From positions 1-14,751 of the forward strand of contig CAYRWE010000122.1 of assembly GCA_964427655.1 (NCBI GenBank): DNA of 14,751 nucleotides, given 5' to 3'. The DNA comes from CAVQNQ01 sp964427655. Lineage in GTDB: Bacteria > Acidobacteriota > Terriglobia > Bryobacterales > Bryobacteraceae. The notes under the pieces are model-generated. The model did not search any database. It was given only the letters and a program-made list of their open reading frames with translations, and had not been told where the DNA came from. The translations under genes were made by a program, and so were the position numbers. Shown piece by piece: positions 1 to 6,870 of the stretch (its first letter is position 1; each line of letters opens with the position of its first letter).

Positions 1-210
1 AGGGCCGCTCAGGTTCATATACGTTTGCGGCTTGGCCAGCATCACCGGATGCCCGTCGATTTCGCCCACCCCGACGAGCGCCCTCGAGTCTTTCCGTGAG
101 ATGCGGATGCCTTGCCGCTCGGCCAGCCGGTCCAGCGTGAGAAACCCGAGGTTATGCGGCGTATGCGCGTACTCCTCGCCCGGGTTCCCCAGACCGGCCA
201 CCAGGAACAT
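1..210 (-). CDS. pth: Peptidyl-tRNA hydrolase, N-terminal part (cut by window edge)
   Basis: Pth cleaves the ester bond of peptidyl-tRNAs released from stalled ribosomes and so recycles tRNA in the cytoplasm. The 70 visible residues start with MFLVAGLGNPG, the family's opening strand and GLGNPG turn. Residues matching the known active site are present: Asn9 (in GLGNPG), His19 (in TPHNLGF, the catalytic histidine) and Asn66 (in YMNLSG). Full-length family members are near 190 residues, so about two thirds lies beyond position 1. The ATG is 6 nt after the rplY stop codon, with only a weak purine-rich stretch as ribosome-binding site, so translation is probably coupled to rplY. The rplY-pth order is common in bacteria. 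Identification is firm; the state of the C-terminal part cannot be judged. Confidence 0.95.
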   Translation of the reverse strand, partial: MFLVAGLGNPGEEYAHTPHNLGFLTLDRLAERQGIRISRKDSRALVGVGEIDGHPVMLAKPQTYMNLSGP

Positions 211-216
211 GGCGCT

Positions 217-924
217 CTACTTCTTCTTGCCCTTTTCCTCGGCGGGGGCTTCCTCTTCCTTCTTGCCCTTCTTGATGACTTCGGGCTCGGCGCCAGGGGT
301 GCCGGCGGCGGGCGTGGCGGGAGCGGCTTCGGCGGCCGGCGTGGCGGCAGCCTCTTCCTCGGCGCGCAGCGCAACTACGTGCGCGATCACCGTTTCGGGA
401 GAGCTTACCAGTTTGACGGATCCGGCCAGTTGCACATCGCTGGCGCGCTTAGCCTGTCCCATCATCAACTCGGTGACATCCACCACGTAGCGCTCCGGAA
501 TGTCGTCCGCCAGGCACTCGATTTCGATGGCGCGCGTGATGATCTCGAGCAGGCCGCCCTGCTGCTTGACGCCCTTGGGCTCGCCCTCGGTGATCACCGG
601 AACGCTGACGCGCAGACGCTTGGTCAGGTCGATGCGCTTGAAATCGGCGTGCAGCAGGACGCCCCTGATTGGGTCCACCTGCTGATCCACCACCATCACG
701 GGGGTGGATTCGCCGCCAGCGATGTCCAGGTTGAAGATGGTGTTGTAGCCCGTCGCGCTATGGATGATTTTGCTGATGTCGCGCGGGTTTACCGCGACGG
801 CGACGGGGTCCTGGAAGGCTCCGTAGATGACCGCCGGGATCTGCCCGGCGCGCCGCGTACGATGGGCTTCATTCTTGCCGCGCGTGGCGCGCACCTCGGC
901 GGCCACGGTAATTTCTCTTTTCAC
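217..924 (-). CDS. rplY: 50S ribosomal protein L25, long Ctc/TL5-type
   Basis: This ribosomal protein binds 5S rRNA in the central protuberance of the large subunit. At 235 residues it is the long Ctc/TL5 form, not the ~95-residue E. coli form. The N-terminal domain (about 1-95) contains the family hallmarks RRAGQIPAVIYG (about 24-35) and HADFKRIDL (about 92-100). A beta-rich C-terminal domain follows (about 101-190, with EGEPKGVKQQGG and IPERYVVDVTEL). The tail (about 190-235) is low-complexity, first Ala/Pro/Glu-rich and then Lys/Glu-rich, ending in KGKKK. The start is GTG, supported by an AAGGAGA ribosome-binding site about 7 nt upstream (near 930-937), the clearest one in the leftward block. 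It lies 87 bp after prs and 6 nt before pth. Confidence 0.95.
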   Translation of the reverse strand: MKREITVAAEVRATRGKNEAHRTRRAGQIPAVIYGAFQDPVAVAVNPRDISKIIHSATGYNTIFNLDIAGGESTPVMVVDQQVDPIRGVLLHADFKRIDLTKRLRVSVPVITEGEPKGVKQQGGLLEIITRAIEIECLADDIPERYVVDVTELMMGQAKRASDVQLAGSVKLVSSPETVIAHVVALRAEEEAAATPAAEAAPATPAAGTPGAEPEVIKKGKKEEEAPAEEKGKKK

Positions 925-929
925 TCGAT

Positions 930-937
930 CTCTCCTT
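930..937 (-). promoter_or_regulatory. Ribosome-binding site of rplY, supports GTG start
   Basis: Read on the minus strand, AAGGAGAG lies about 6-7 nt before the GTG codon at 924-922. It is close to the full anti-16S consensus and fixes the GTG as the start, since the conserved family N-terminus begins there and no ATG is nearby. It contrasts with the other leftward genes here, which have weak or no such site. Confidence 0.75.
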
Positions 938-1011
938 AACGGGGCCGAAGTCCGATTCGCCTCCGGATATACTTCCCGGCTGGGCTAACGTGGGTTCGGT
1001 GGCCCGCGAAC

Positions 1012-1956
1012 TTACACAAACAAAACGCTAACCGAGGTCTCCTCGTGAATCGACCGGATGGCTTCCGCCAGCAGCCGGGCAACCGACAACGATTTGATCT
1101 TGCCACATTTCCGCGCCTCTTCCGAGAGCGGAATGGAATTCGTAAAAACAACCTCGCTCAGGCACGATTCCTGAATGCGCCGCACGGCCGGCCCGGAAAG
1201 CACGGCGTGGGTGGCGAAAGCCGAAACGCTCGCGGCGCCCTTGATGGTCAGCGCCTCGGCGCCCTTGACCAGCGTGCCCGCAGTATCGATGAGATCGTCC
1301 ACCAGCAGGCAGTGGTGACCCTTCACCTCACCCACCACGTTCATCACTTCGGCCACATTGGCCTCTTCGCGGCGCTTATCGATGATCGCCAGAGGCGAAC
1401 TGAGCCGCTTGGCGAAGGCCCGCGCGCGCTCCACGCCACCCGCATCCGGCGAAACCACCGTGACATTGGGGACATTAAGCGCTTTGAAGTACTCGATCAT
1501 CACCGGCGAGGCGAAGAGATGGTCCACCGGAATTCCGAAAAAACCCTGGATCTGCGAGGCATGAAGATCGAGCGCCAGAATGCGGTCGGCGCCGGCGGTC
1601 TCGAGCAGTCCGGCCACCAGGCGGGCCGAAATCGGCACGCGCGGTTTATCCTTGCGATCCTGGCGCGCGTAACCGTAATAGGGCAGCACCGCCGTGATGC
1701 GCTCCGCCGAGGCCCGTTTCAGGGCGTCGATCATGAGCAGCAACTCCATCAGGTTGCGGTCCACCGGCGTGCAGGTCGGCTGGATGATGAAAACATCCGC
1801 GCCGCGCACATTCTCCTTGATCTGGAGATAGATCTCCCCATCGGAGTAGTGCGTAACCATGGCTTTGCCAAGCTGCAGGTCGAGGGCGACACAGATTTCC
1901 TCGGCCAGCGCCAGGTTGGCGTTTCCAGCGAAGATCTTCAGGCGGTCACGATTCAT
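1012..1956 (-). CDS. prs: Ribose-phosphate pyrophosphokinase (PRPP synthetase)
   Basis: Prs makes 5-phosphoribosyl-1-diphosphate (PRPP) from ribose-5-phosphate and ATP, the precursor of purines, pyrimidines, NAD, histidine and tryptophan. The 314-residue length is standard for bacterial class I enzymes. Visible motifs are FAGNANLALAEEI (about 9-21), the GEIYLQI segment (40-46), the ATP-binding flexible region YYGYARQDRKDKPR (93-106), the metal-binding DLHASQIQGFF (130-140), the Lys-Arg loop IIDKRR (191-196) and the PRPP loop LLVDDLIDTAGT (217-228). I chose the ATG whose A begins the ATGA overlap with the ispE stop codon, because the conserved protein begins there. An in-frame ATG nine codons upstream (at 1983) has GGGAG very close to it and would add a non-conserved extension. 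Product is destined in part for Apt, encoded upstream in the same operon. Confidence 0.95.
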   Translation of the reverse strand: MNRDRLKIFAGNANLALAEEICVALDLQLGKAMVTHYSDGEIYLQIKENVRGADVFIIQPTCTPVDRNLMELLLMIDALKRASAERITAVLPYYGYARQDRKDKPRVPISARLVAGLLETAGADRILALDLHASQIQGFFGIPVDHLFASPVMIEYFKALNVPNVTVVSPDAGGVERARAFAKRLSSPLAIIDKRREEANVAEVMNVVGEVKGHHCLLVDDLIDTAGTLVKGAEALTIKGAASVSAFATHAVLSGPAVRRIQESCLSEVVFTNSIPLSEEARKCGKIKSLSVARLLAEAIRSIHEETSVSVLFV

Positions 1957-2906
1957 TGCGCGTAGCGGCTGCGGGGCGGCCATACTCTCCCAGTTATATG
2001 CTCCTCGAGCGCTCGCCACCAGAGCGCACGATAGCGCGCACGGCCGACCAGCGCAATTCGATATGTCTTCTCGTTTTCAGCGTATCTGCCAATGCGGGCC
2101 AGCGCAGGGGAAATCTCGCTCCCCGTCCGGAACAGGCCGAAAAGCGCCGAACCGCTGCCTGTCATCATAGCGGTCGTCGCCCCTGCCCGGATCAGCCGTT
2201 TCTTCCACTTTGCGAGAACCGGCCACTGTTCGAACACAACCTCTTCGAAATCGTTGGCGGTTCCCACGCCCGCAACCCCATCCCAGACTTGCGACTGGAA
2301 ACTAAATATTTTATTTTGTTGTAATTCGATTGTCAAACGGGGGCTGAGCCGACGGTACGCCTCGGCCGTCGAAACGGCCACCCGCGGGGCCACCAGAACG
2401 CCCCCGCGAGGCGCGCCATCGGGCAGCGGAAACAGCTCCGTGCCGCGGCCGATTCCCACCGCCGCGCCGCCCAGCAGGAAGAAGGGGACGTCGCTGCCCA
2501 GCTCGCCGGCGATCCGGCACAACCGGCTCATCCCGATCGGACGGCCGGCCAGCGCGGGCAGAGCCAGCAGAACCGCGGCGGCATCCGAGCTGCCGCCTCC
2601 CAGCCCCGCCCCCATCGGTATCCGCTTGACCAGGCGGATGTGCACCCGGCCAGTGGCGCGCATGGCGTCCATGGCGGCGTGCGCCGCGCGGGATACCAGG
2701 TTATCGGGGAGCGCCAGCGGGTCTTCCAGCTCGATGGCCGTGCGCCGCGCCGGGGCGTAGGCAATCTCAAGGCTATCCGCCAGCGAGATGGTTTGGAAGA
2801 CCGTGCGCAGCTCGTGATACCCGTCGGGACGCTGCCCGAGCACCCGCAGATCCAGGTTGATCTTGGCCAGCGCGCGCACTCGCGCCCGCCGGAGTGGCGC
2901 GCTCAT
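1953..2906 (-). CDS. ispE: 4-diphosphocytidyl-2-C-methyl-D-erythritol kinase
   Basis: IspE phosphorylates the 2-hydroxyl of CDP-methylerythritol with ATP, the fourth step of the MEP pathway to isoprenoids. The 317-residue protein is a GHMP kinase. The N-terminal AKINLDLRVLGQRPDGYHEL (14-33) carries the catalytic lysine (Lys15). The glycine-rich ATP loop is PMGAGLGGGSSDAA (97-110). GSDVPFFL (137-144) holds the catalytic aspartate (Asp139), and the C-terminal GHMP motif is MTGSGSALFGLF (248-259). The ATG at 2906 overlaps the apt stop codon as ATGA, and the stop overlaps the prs start in the same way, so the three genes are probably translationally coupled. The frame stays open upstream through apt, but that longer version has no family similarity. 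The stretch about 197-207 (QNKIFSFQSQV) is locally AT-rich in DNA, as is its surroundings near 2300-2330. Confidence 0.95.
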   Translation of the reverse strand: MSAPLRRARVRALAKINLDLRVLGQRPDGYHELRTVFQTISLADSLEIAYAPARRTAIELEDPLALPDNLVSRAAHAAMDAMRATGRVHIRLVKRIPMGAGLGGGSSDAAAVLLALPALAGRPIGMSRLCRIAGELGSDVPFFLLGGAAVGIGRGTELFPLPDGAPRGGVLVAPRVAVSTAEAYRRLSPRLTIELQQNKIFSFQSQVWDGVAGVGTANDFEEVVFEQWPVLAKWKKRLIRAGATTAMMTGSGSALFGLFRTGSEISPALARIGRYAENEKTYRIALVGRARYRALWWRALEEHITGRVWPPRSRYAQ

Positions 2907-3424
2907 TTGTCGTACTGGAGCAGCGAGAAGACGTCGTATTCCGGCAGCCTGCGCCGCCCCTGGAGGAACGTCAGCTCCACCACGAACCCGAGGCCGGCGA
3001 CCGTGGCGCCCACATTCTTGACCATGCGCGCCGCCGCGGCAGCCGTGCCGCCCGTGGCCAGCAGGTCGTCCACGATCAGCACGTTCTGCCCCTCGGCAAT
3101 GGCGTCGCGATGCATCTCCAGGGTGTCGGTGCCGTATTCCAAATCGTAGGTGACGCTGACGCATTCGGCGGGCAGTTTCTTAGGCTTACGCACGGGGACG
3201 AAGCCCGCGCCCAGGGCGTAGGCCAGCGCGGGGGCGAAGATGAAACCGCGCGCCTCGATCCCCAGGACCACGTCCACGCGGGCCTCGCGGTAGTGGTACT
3301 TGAGTCCGTCGATGACCGCACGGAACCCGCATTTATCCTTGAGCAAGGTGGTGATGTCGTAGAACAGGATGCCCGGCTTGGGAAAGTCGGGCACCTCGCG
3401 GATCAGCTTTTTGAGATCTTCCAT
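2903..3424 (-). CDS. apt: Adenine phosphoribosyltransferase
   Basis: Apt salvages adenine: adenine plus PRPP gives AMP and pyrophosphate. The 173-residue length is typical. Visible features are the N-terminal REVPDFPKPGILFYDITTLL (9-28, adenine pocket region), GIEARGFIF (55-63), the flexible catalytic loop region RKPKKLP(79-85)...YDLEYGTDTLEMH (93-105), and the PRPP-binding motif VLIVDDLLATGGTA (115-128). The ATG at 3424 is the only standard start after an in-frame TGA in the leader, and the family N-terminus fits. No ribosome-binding site is apparent; the codon is preceded by CCCTTTT. It heads the ispE-prs-rplY-pth block, so PRPP use and PRPP synthesis share a transcript by inference from the overlaps. 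Confidence 0.95.
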   Translation of the reverse strand: MEDLKKLIREVPDFPKPGILFYDITTLLKDKCGFRAVIDGLKYHYREARVDVVLGIEARGFIFAPALAYALGAGFVPVRKPKKLPAECVSVTYDLEYGTDTLEMHRDAIAEGQNVLIVDDLLATGGTAAAAARMVKNVGATVAGLGFVVELTFLQGRRRLPEYDVFSLLQYDK

Positions 3425-3436
3425 AAAAGGGCCGGC

Positions 3437-3452
3437 GCCGCCGAAAGGCGGC
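3437..3452 (-). repeat. Stem-loop just upstream of apt (6-bp stem)
   Basis: GCCGCC and GGCGGC pair perfectly across a 4-nt loop. On the transcript strand the loop is TTTC; on the opposite strand it is GAAA. About 9 nt later the transcript reads CCCTTTT directly before the apt ATG, so the element looks a little like a weak intrinsic terminator placed immediately ahead of the gene. The U run is too short to call it one with confidence. Confidence 0.4.
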
Positions 3453-3463
3453 CGTCAAGCACA

Positions 3464-3481
3464 CTGCGGGTCTCCCCGCAG
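3464..3481 (-). repeat. Stem-loop with GAGA tetraloop in apt leader (7-bp stem)
   Basis: CTGCGGG pairs perfectly with CCCGCAG across 4 nt. On the transcript strand the loop is GAGA, a GNRA-type tetraloop that stabilises RNA hairpins. It has no T tract after it, so it is not a classical intrinsic terminator. It may protect the mRNA 3' end of the upstream gene or form part of the apt leader structure. Confidence 0.4.
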
Positions 3482-3531
3482 ACTCCTTTATAACAGGCAG
3501 CGCCCGCCTACGGCCCGAGGGACGCGCGATC

Positions 3532-4686
3532 TCAGCGTTTTTCCACCTGCTCGATGGCTTTGGCGAACTCGCCCGGCGAGCGAATCGCGATGGTCTTCCC
3601 CTGGAGCGGCGCCACCAGTCGGCTGATGCCGTCGAAGGGAAGCGGGTTCGCCCGGACCAGGCCGCCCGCGCGCCTCACCCAGGCCAGCGTATAGGGGCTG
3701 TATTGAAAATAGTAAAATCGCGGCTCCGGATGATCCGGGCGGCTCTGAGCCAGCTCGCGCGCCGAAGGTCCCTCGGTCCGGCCCGGAGGGCCGAACAAGA
3801 CCACCGCGTCCGAGGGCGTCCCGGCATGCAGCTCCTGCTGCAACAAACGCGTCAGAAGATCGACGCCGCCACCGCGGTTCTTGAGGACGGCATAATTCAC
3901 CACGCCTAGTTCCAGGGCGGTCAGGGCCTCCCAAACTCCGCCCAGAGCGTCCGGCGTGAAGCTCTCCTGGCGAAAGATCTCCTTCTGCTGCTCCAGGTTG
4001 AAGACCACCAGCTTGACCGAGCGCGCCGGCAGTTGTTCCAGAAGGGAGGTCAGCCCGGTGAACAGGAGCACCCGGTCGGCGGCGCGCAAACGGGTGTGGC
4101 CCGGCGAAAGGGGCGCCGCATGGAGCAGGATGGTGAGGCGGAACGGCGGGGCGTCCACCGCGGCGTGGGCCGGCTGGATGCCGGCGGTCAGCTCGCTCAC
4201 CGTGGCGGGCGGTATGGCCAGTTTCGCGGCGCGCTCGTCGCGGTGCCGCCGGGCGTCGATGCGCCACGCTTTGCGGGCCACCCGCCCGCTGTCGTCGAAC
4301 AGCACGCATTCCACGGCGTAGTGCCCTTCACCCAGGAAGTAGCCGCCATCCAGCTCGGCCCGCGTACGGGTCGCGGGAATTTTTCCCAGCCGGAAACGCT
4401 GAACGAAGTAAGCGGGCTGGCCGCCCTCGGGGGTGATGCGCGTAGCGACCGTCAGGCGGTGCCCTTCGCCGGTGTACTGGCTGAGCGGCACCGTAAGCCC
4501 GTACCCGGCCTGGAAACGCAGGCTGAAACCGAGTGAAGGCTGTATGGGGAAGAAATCGCATCGCAGGGGCCGGTCGCCGGGACGCGCCTCGAAGTACTGT
4601 TGTATGCTCTCCACCCGGGACGCCGGAACGGGGGTCTGCGCCGCGGCGCCGAACACCAGAAGGACAGCCGTGAGGAGGGCTCGCAT
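3532..4686 (-). CDS. Secreted protein of unknown function, possible vWA-like fold
   Basis: I do not recognise this 384-residue protein firmly. It begins with a clear signal peptide, MRALLTAVLLVFGAAAQ, with likely cleavage after Ala-Ala-Ala near residue 16, so it should act in the periplasm or outside. The first half (about 30-180) is beta-rich with aromatic residues. The second half (about 180-384) alternates hydrophobic strands and helices (FRLTILLHAA, SVKLVVFNLEQQ, SDAVVLFGPPG, RFYYFQYSPY). This resembles the layout of the von Willebrand factor A-like secreted proteins abundant in Acidobacteriota, but the usual DxSxS metal site is not visible. The start ATG is 13 nt after the SDR gene's stop, so it is probably the last gene of the M28-MFS-SDR operon. 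The ORF is real by coding pattern; the function is open. Confidence 0.75.
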   Translation of the reverse strand: MRALLTAVLLVFGAAAQTPVPASRVESIQQYFEARPGDRPLRCDFFPIQPSLGFSLRFQAGYGLTVPLSQYTGEGHRLTVATRITPEGGQPAYFVQRFRLGKIPATRTRAELDGGYFLGEGHYAVECVLFDDSGRVARKAWRIDARRHRDERAAKLAIPPATVSELTAGIQPAHAAVDAPPFRLTILLHAAPLSPGHTRLRAADRVLLFTGLTSLLEQLPARSVKLVVFNLEQQKEIFRQESFTPDALGGVWEALTALELGVVNYAVLKNRGGGVDLLTRLLQQELHAGTPSDAVVLFGPPGRTEGPSARELAQSRPDHPEPRFYYFQYSPYTLAWVRRAGGLVRANPLPFDGISRLVAPLQGKTIAIRSPGEFAKAIEQVEKR

Positions 4687-4699
4687 GGGCCCGCGTGCC

Positions 4700-5521
4700 T
4701 CAGATCTTCTGCACCCGCCGCAGCGTGTAGAGCTCCGGCTTCATGTTCTCGCGCTCAAAGCGGCGCCAATCGTCATGCACGTGAATCAGCTTGCCGCTGA
4801 TGTGGTTGGAGCGCTGGGAGGCCAGAAACAGGGCGAGCTGGATCTGCTTCTCGGCCGGCTCACCGCCGGTCAGGCGCGCTTGCTCGGCGCTGGCATACTC
4901 CTTCGCGCCGGCGCGGTCTTCGCCCGCCTGGAGGATCGCATCGGTCATGTGGGTGTAGGCTTCCCCCGGAGAGACGCAGTTGACTTGCACGTTGTGGTCG
5001 CTGACTTCGAGCGCCAGGCACTCGGCGAAGCGCACCAGCGCCGCCTTGGAAGCGGCATAGGCGCTGAAATTGGGGCGCGGATGGCTGGATCCGCCGCCCA
5101 CAATCAGGATGATCTTGCCGGAGCGCCGCTCGATCATGTGGGGCAGCACCGCGCGGCAGGCGTTCACCGCCCCCAGCAGGTTGACCTCGATGGTTTCGTT
5201 CCATGCCTTGGGCTTGTTGGAAAGGAACGGCCCGATGGGCCCCTGCACGGCCGCGGCGGCGATGAGAATATCCAGGCCGCCGAAAACCGCGTGCATGCGA
5301 TCCACCGCGGCGGACATCTGCTCGAGATCGCGCGCGTCCGCGCGGATGCGCAGGGCGTTGCCGCCGGCCTGCTCGATCTCCAGCTTGGCGAGATCGATCT
5401 CGGCCTGACTGCGCGCCAGCAAACCTACCCGCGCACCGGCCCGGGCAAAGCCGAGAGCCAGACGTTTTCCAATTCCACGGCCGGAGCCGGTGATCAGGAC
5501 AGTCTTATTGCGCATGGGCAT
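4700..5521 (-). CDS. Short-chain dehydrogenase/reductase (SDR), classical type
   Basis: A cytoplasmic NAD(P)-dependent oxidoreductase of the classical SDR family, 273 residues. The Rossmann nucleotide loop is TGSGRGIG (11-18, TGxxxGxG). An arginine after the second strand (LLAR, 34-37) suggests NADP preference. ADARD (61-65) binds the adenine. The strand-4 motif, usually NNAG, here reads AAAA (88-91). Catalytic residues are Ser145/Ser146 and the Tyr155-x-x-x-Lys159 pair in AYAASK; Asn114 (EVNLLG) fits the fourth residue of the tetrad. The C-terminal 25 residues are basic and longer than usual. The substrate is unknown. Two ATGs (5521, 5515) fit; neither has a strong ribosome-binding site, and I took the first. 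It lies 35 nt after the MFS gene and 13 nt before the secreted-protein gene. Confidence 0.85.
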   Translation of the reverse strand: MPMRNKTVLITGSGRGIGKRLALGFARAGARVGLLARSQAEIDLAKLEIEQAGGNALRIRADARDLEQMSAAVDRMHAVFGGLDILIAAAAVQGPIGPFLSNKPKAWNETIEVNLLGAVNACRAVLPHMIERRSGKIILIVGGGSSHPRPNFSAYAASKAALVRFAECLALEVSDHNVQVNCVSPGEAYTHMTDAILQAGEDRAGAKEYASAEQARLTGGEPAEKQIQLALFLASQRSNHISGKLIHVHDDWRRFERENMKPELYTLRRVQKI

Positions 5522-5556
5522 GGGGCCAAAATCCCCAATGGCGATTGTATCCGCTT

Positions 5557-6870
5557 TCAGGTCCGCCGGCCGCGCGATTCGGCGGACTCCGCTTCGGGAG
5601 GCTCCAACTGGCCTTCCGGATCGAGCGCATCGGCACGGCGCAGGGGCGGAAAGAGCCAGGCCCACAGCACCACGATGCCGATGGTGCCCAGGCCGCCGAG
5701 AATCACGGCCGGGACGGTCCCGAACCATTGGGCGGTAATACCGGATTCGAATTGCCCCACTTCGTTGGAAGCGCCGATGAACACCATGTTGACGGCACTG
5801 ACACGGCCGCGCATACGGTCCGGCGTGCGAAGCTGCACCAGGGTGTGGCGCACGATCACGCTGACCATGTCGCAGGCGCCCACCACGAGCAGCGCCAGCA
5901 TGGAGAGCGCCAGGTTACGCGAGAGCCCGAAAATCACCGTGGCCACCCCGAAACCGGCCACGCAGCAGAGCATGGTCGCGCCCACATGCCGGCGCAGGGG
6001 CCAGTGGGCCACCACAATCGCCGTGGTGACCGCGCCGATCCCCGGGGAGCCGCGCAGCAAGCCCAGGCCGGAAGCGCCGATGTGCAGGATCTCCCGCGCG
6101 TAGACCGGCAGCAGGGCCACCGCCCCGCCCAGCAGCACGGCAAAGAGGTCGAGCGAGATGGCGCCCAGAATGAGCCGGTTGCCCGCGATGTACTCGAGGC
6201 CGCCCAGAATATCCCGCCAGGAAGCCGACCGGGGAACCTGCGGAGCGGCCACGCGGATGGCCGAGACCGAGAGCAGCGCGCCGCACGCCGCTAGCGCCGC
6301 CGTGGCATACACCGGGATGGCGCTGCCCGCGGCGCCGTATATCAAGCCGCCGAGCATGGGACCGGCGATCATGGCGGCTTGCGCGATTGAAGATCCCCAG
6401 GCCACCGCGTTGGGAAAGTGTTCCGCGGGCACCAGCAGCGGCATAAACGCCTGGTTGGCCGGACCGTTGAATGCGCGCACGGTTCCGTTCAGAAGCAGCA
6501 CCGCGTAGATGGGATAGACCGAAGCGGCCCCGTGGAGCGTGATCGCCAGCAGCATGAGCGAGCAGCAGCCGAAGGCCACATAGCAGCACTGGAGGATGCG
6601 GCGGCGCGGGAAGCGGTCGGCCGCCTGGCCGGCCAGCAGGAACAGCAGAATGCCGGGCAGAAACTGCGCCAGGCCGACCAAGCCCAGATCCAGGGGGCGA
6701 TGCGTGATGCCGTAAACCTGCCAGGCCACCGCCAGGGCCTGCATCTCCGAGCACGTGGTGGCCAGCACGCGGGCGGTCATGAAATAGCGGAAATTCGGGT
6801 AGCGGAAGGCCACGCGCCCCGCCTGGGAGGCGCCGGGCGACGTTTTGAGCGGGCTGGTGGGGCCGCTCAC
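5557..6870 (-). CDS. Major facilitator superfamily transporter, EntS-like
   Basis: An integral inner-membrane transporter, 437 residues with repeated hydrophobic segments consistent with about 12 membrane helices. The loop 2-3 signature motif is present as GQAADRFPRRR (81-91, GxxxDRxxRR). The N-terminal FRYPNFRYFMTARVLATTCSE and the loop RMRGRVSAVNMVF resemble the MFS_3/enterobactin-exporter-like subfamily, which exports small molecules. The substrate cannot be read from sequence. The start is GTG, forming a GTGA overlap with the M28 peptidase stop, so the two are probably translationally coupled. The frame is open further upstream within the peptidase gene, but that part is Arg/Gly-rich shadow sequence. 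No frameshift or missing segment is seen. Confidence 0.88.
   Translation of the reverse strand: MSGPTSPLKTSPGASQAGRVAFRYPNFRYFMTARVLATTCSEMQALAVAWQVYGITHRPLDLGLVGLAQFLPGILLFLLAGQAADRFPRRRILQCCYVAFGCCSLMLLAITLHGAASVYPIYAVLLLNGTVRAFNGPANQAFMPLLVPAEHFPNAVAWGSSIAQAAMIAGPMLGGLIYGAAGSAIPVYATAALAACGALLSVSAIRVAAPQVPRSASWRDILGGLEYIAGNRLILGAISLDLFAVLLGGAVALLPVYAREILHIGASGLGLLRGSPGIGAVTTAIVVAHWPLRRHVGATMLCCVAGFGVATVIFGLSRNLALSMLALLVVGACDMVSVIVRHTLVQLRTPDRMRGRVSAVNMVFIGASNEVGQFESGITAQWFGTVPAVILGGLGTIGIVVLWAWLFPPLRRADALDPEGQLEPPEAESAESRGRRT

Larger units (their letters stand above)
3425..3531 (-). other. Leader region of the apt operon with two stem-loops
   Basis: This 107-bp spacer separates the stop of the upstream secreted-protein gene from the apt ATG. 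On the minus strand it contains a TATAAA-like stretch near 3485-3492, but with no convincing -35 at normal spacing. Two perfect stem-loops follow, annotated separately. The region probably carries the apt operon leader or a weak terminator/attenuator for the upstream genes, but the sequence does not settle which. Confidence 0.4.

Noticed and set aside
112..939. A 275-codon plus-strand frame opposite rplY and pth
   Set aside because: Shadow of the long L25 gene; its composition (Gly/Leu runs opposite the low-complexity tail) reflects the complementary strand.
925..1011. A tRNA or a separate promoter between prs and rplY
   Set aside because: The 87-bp gap has no cloverleaf arms; a TATAT stretch near 967-972 has no matching -35.
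1045..1965. A 306-codon open frame antisense to prs
   Set aside because: The opposite strand encodes a fully conserved PRPP synthetase; the antisense protein is His/Arg/Gly-rich with no family resemblance.
2907..3164. An 86-codon N-terminal extension of ispE through apt
   Set aside because: The extension lies in another frame of apt, is Arg/Gly-rich and does not match IspE; the ATGA overlap at 2906 gives the normal family start.
4433..6103. A 556-codon open frame on the plus strand opposite the secreted-protein, SDR and MFS genes
   Set aside because: It crosses three well-supported minus-strand genes. Its protein is rich in Arg, Pro, His and Gly with no recognisable domain, as expected for antisense frames of GC-rich genes.
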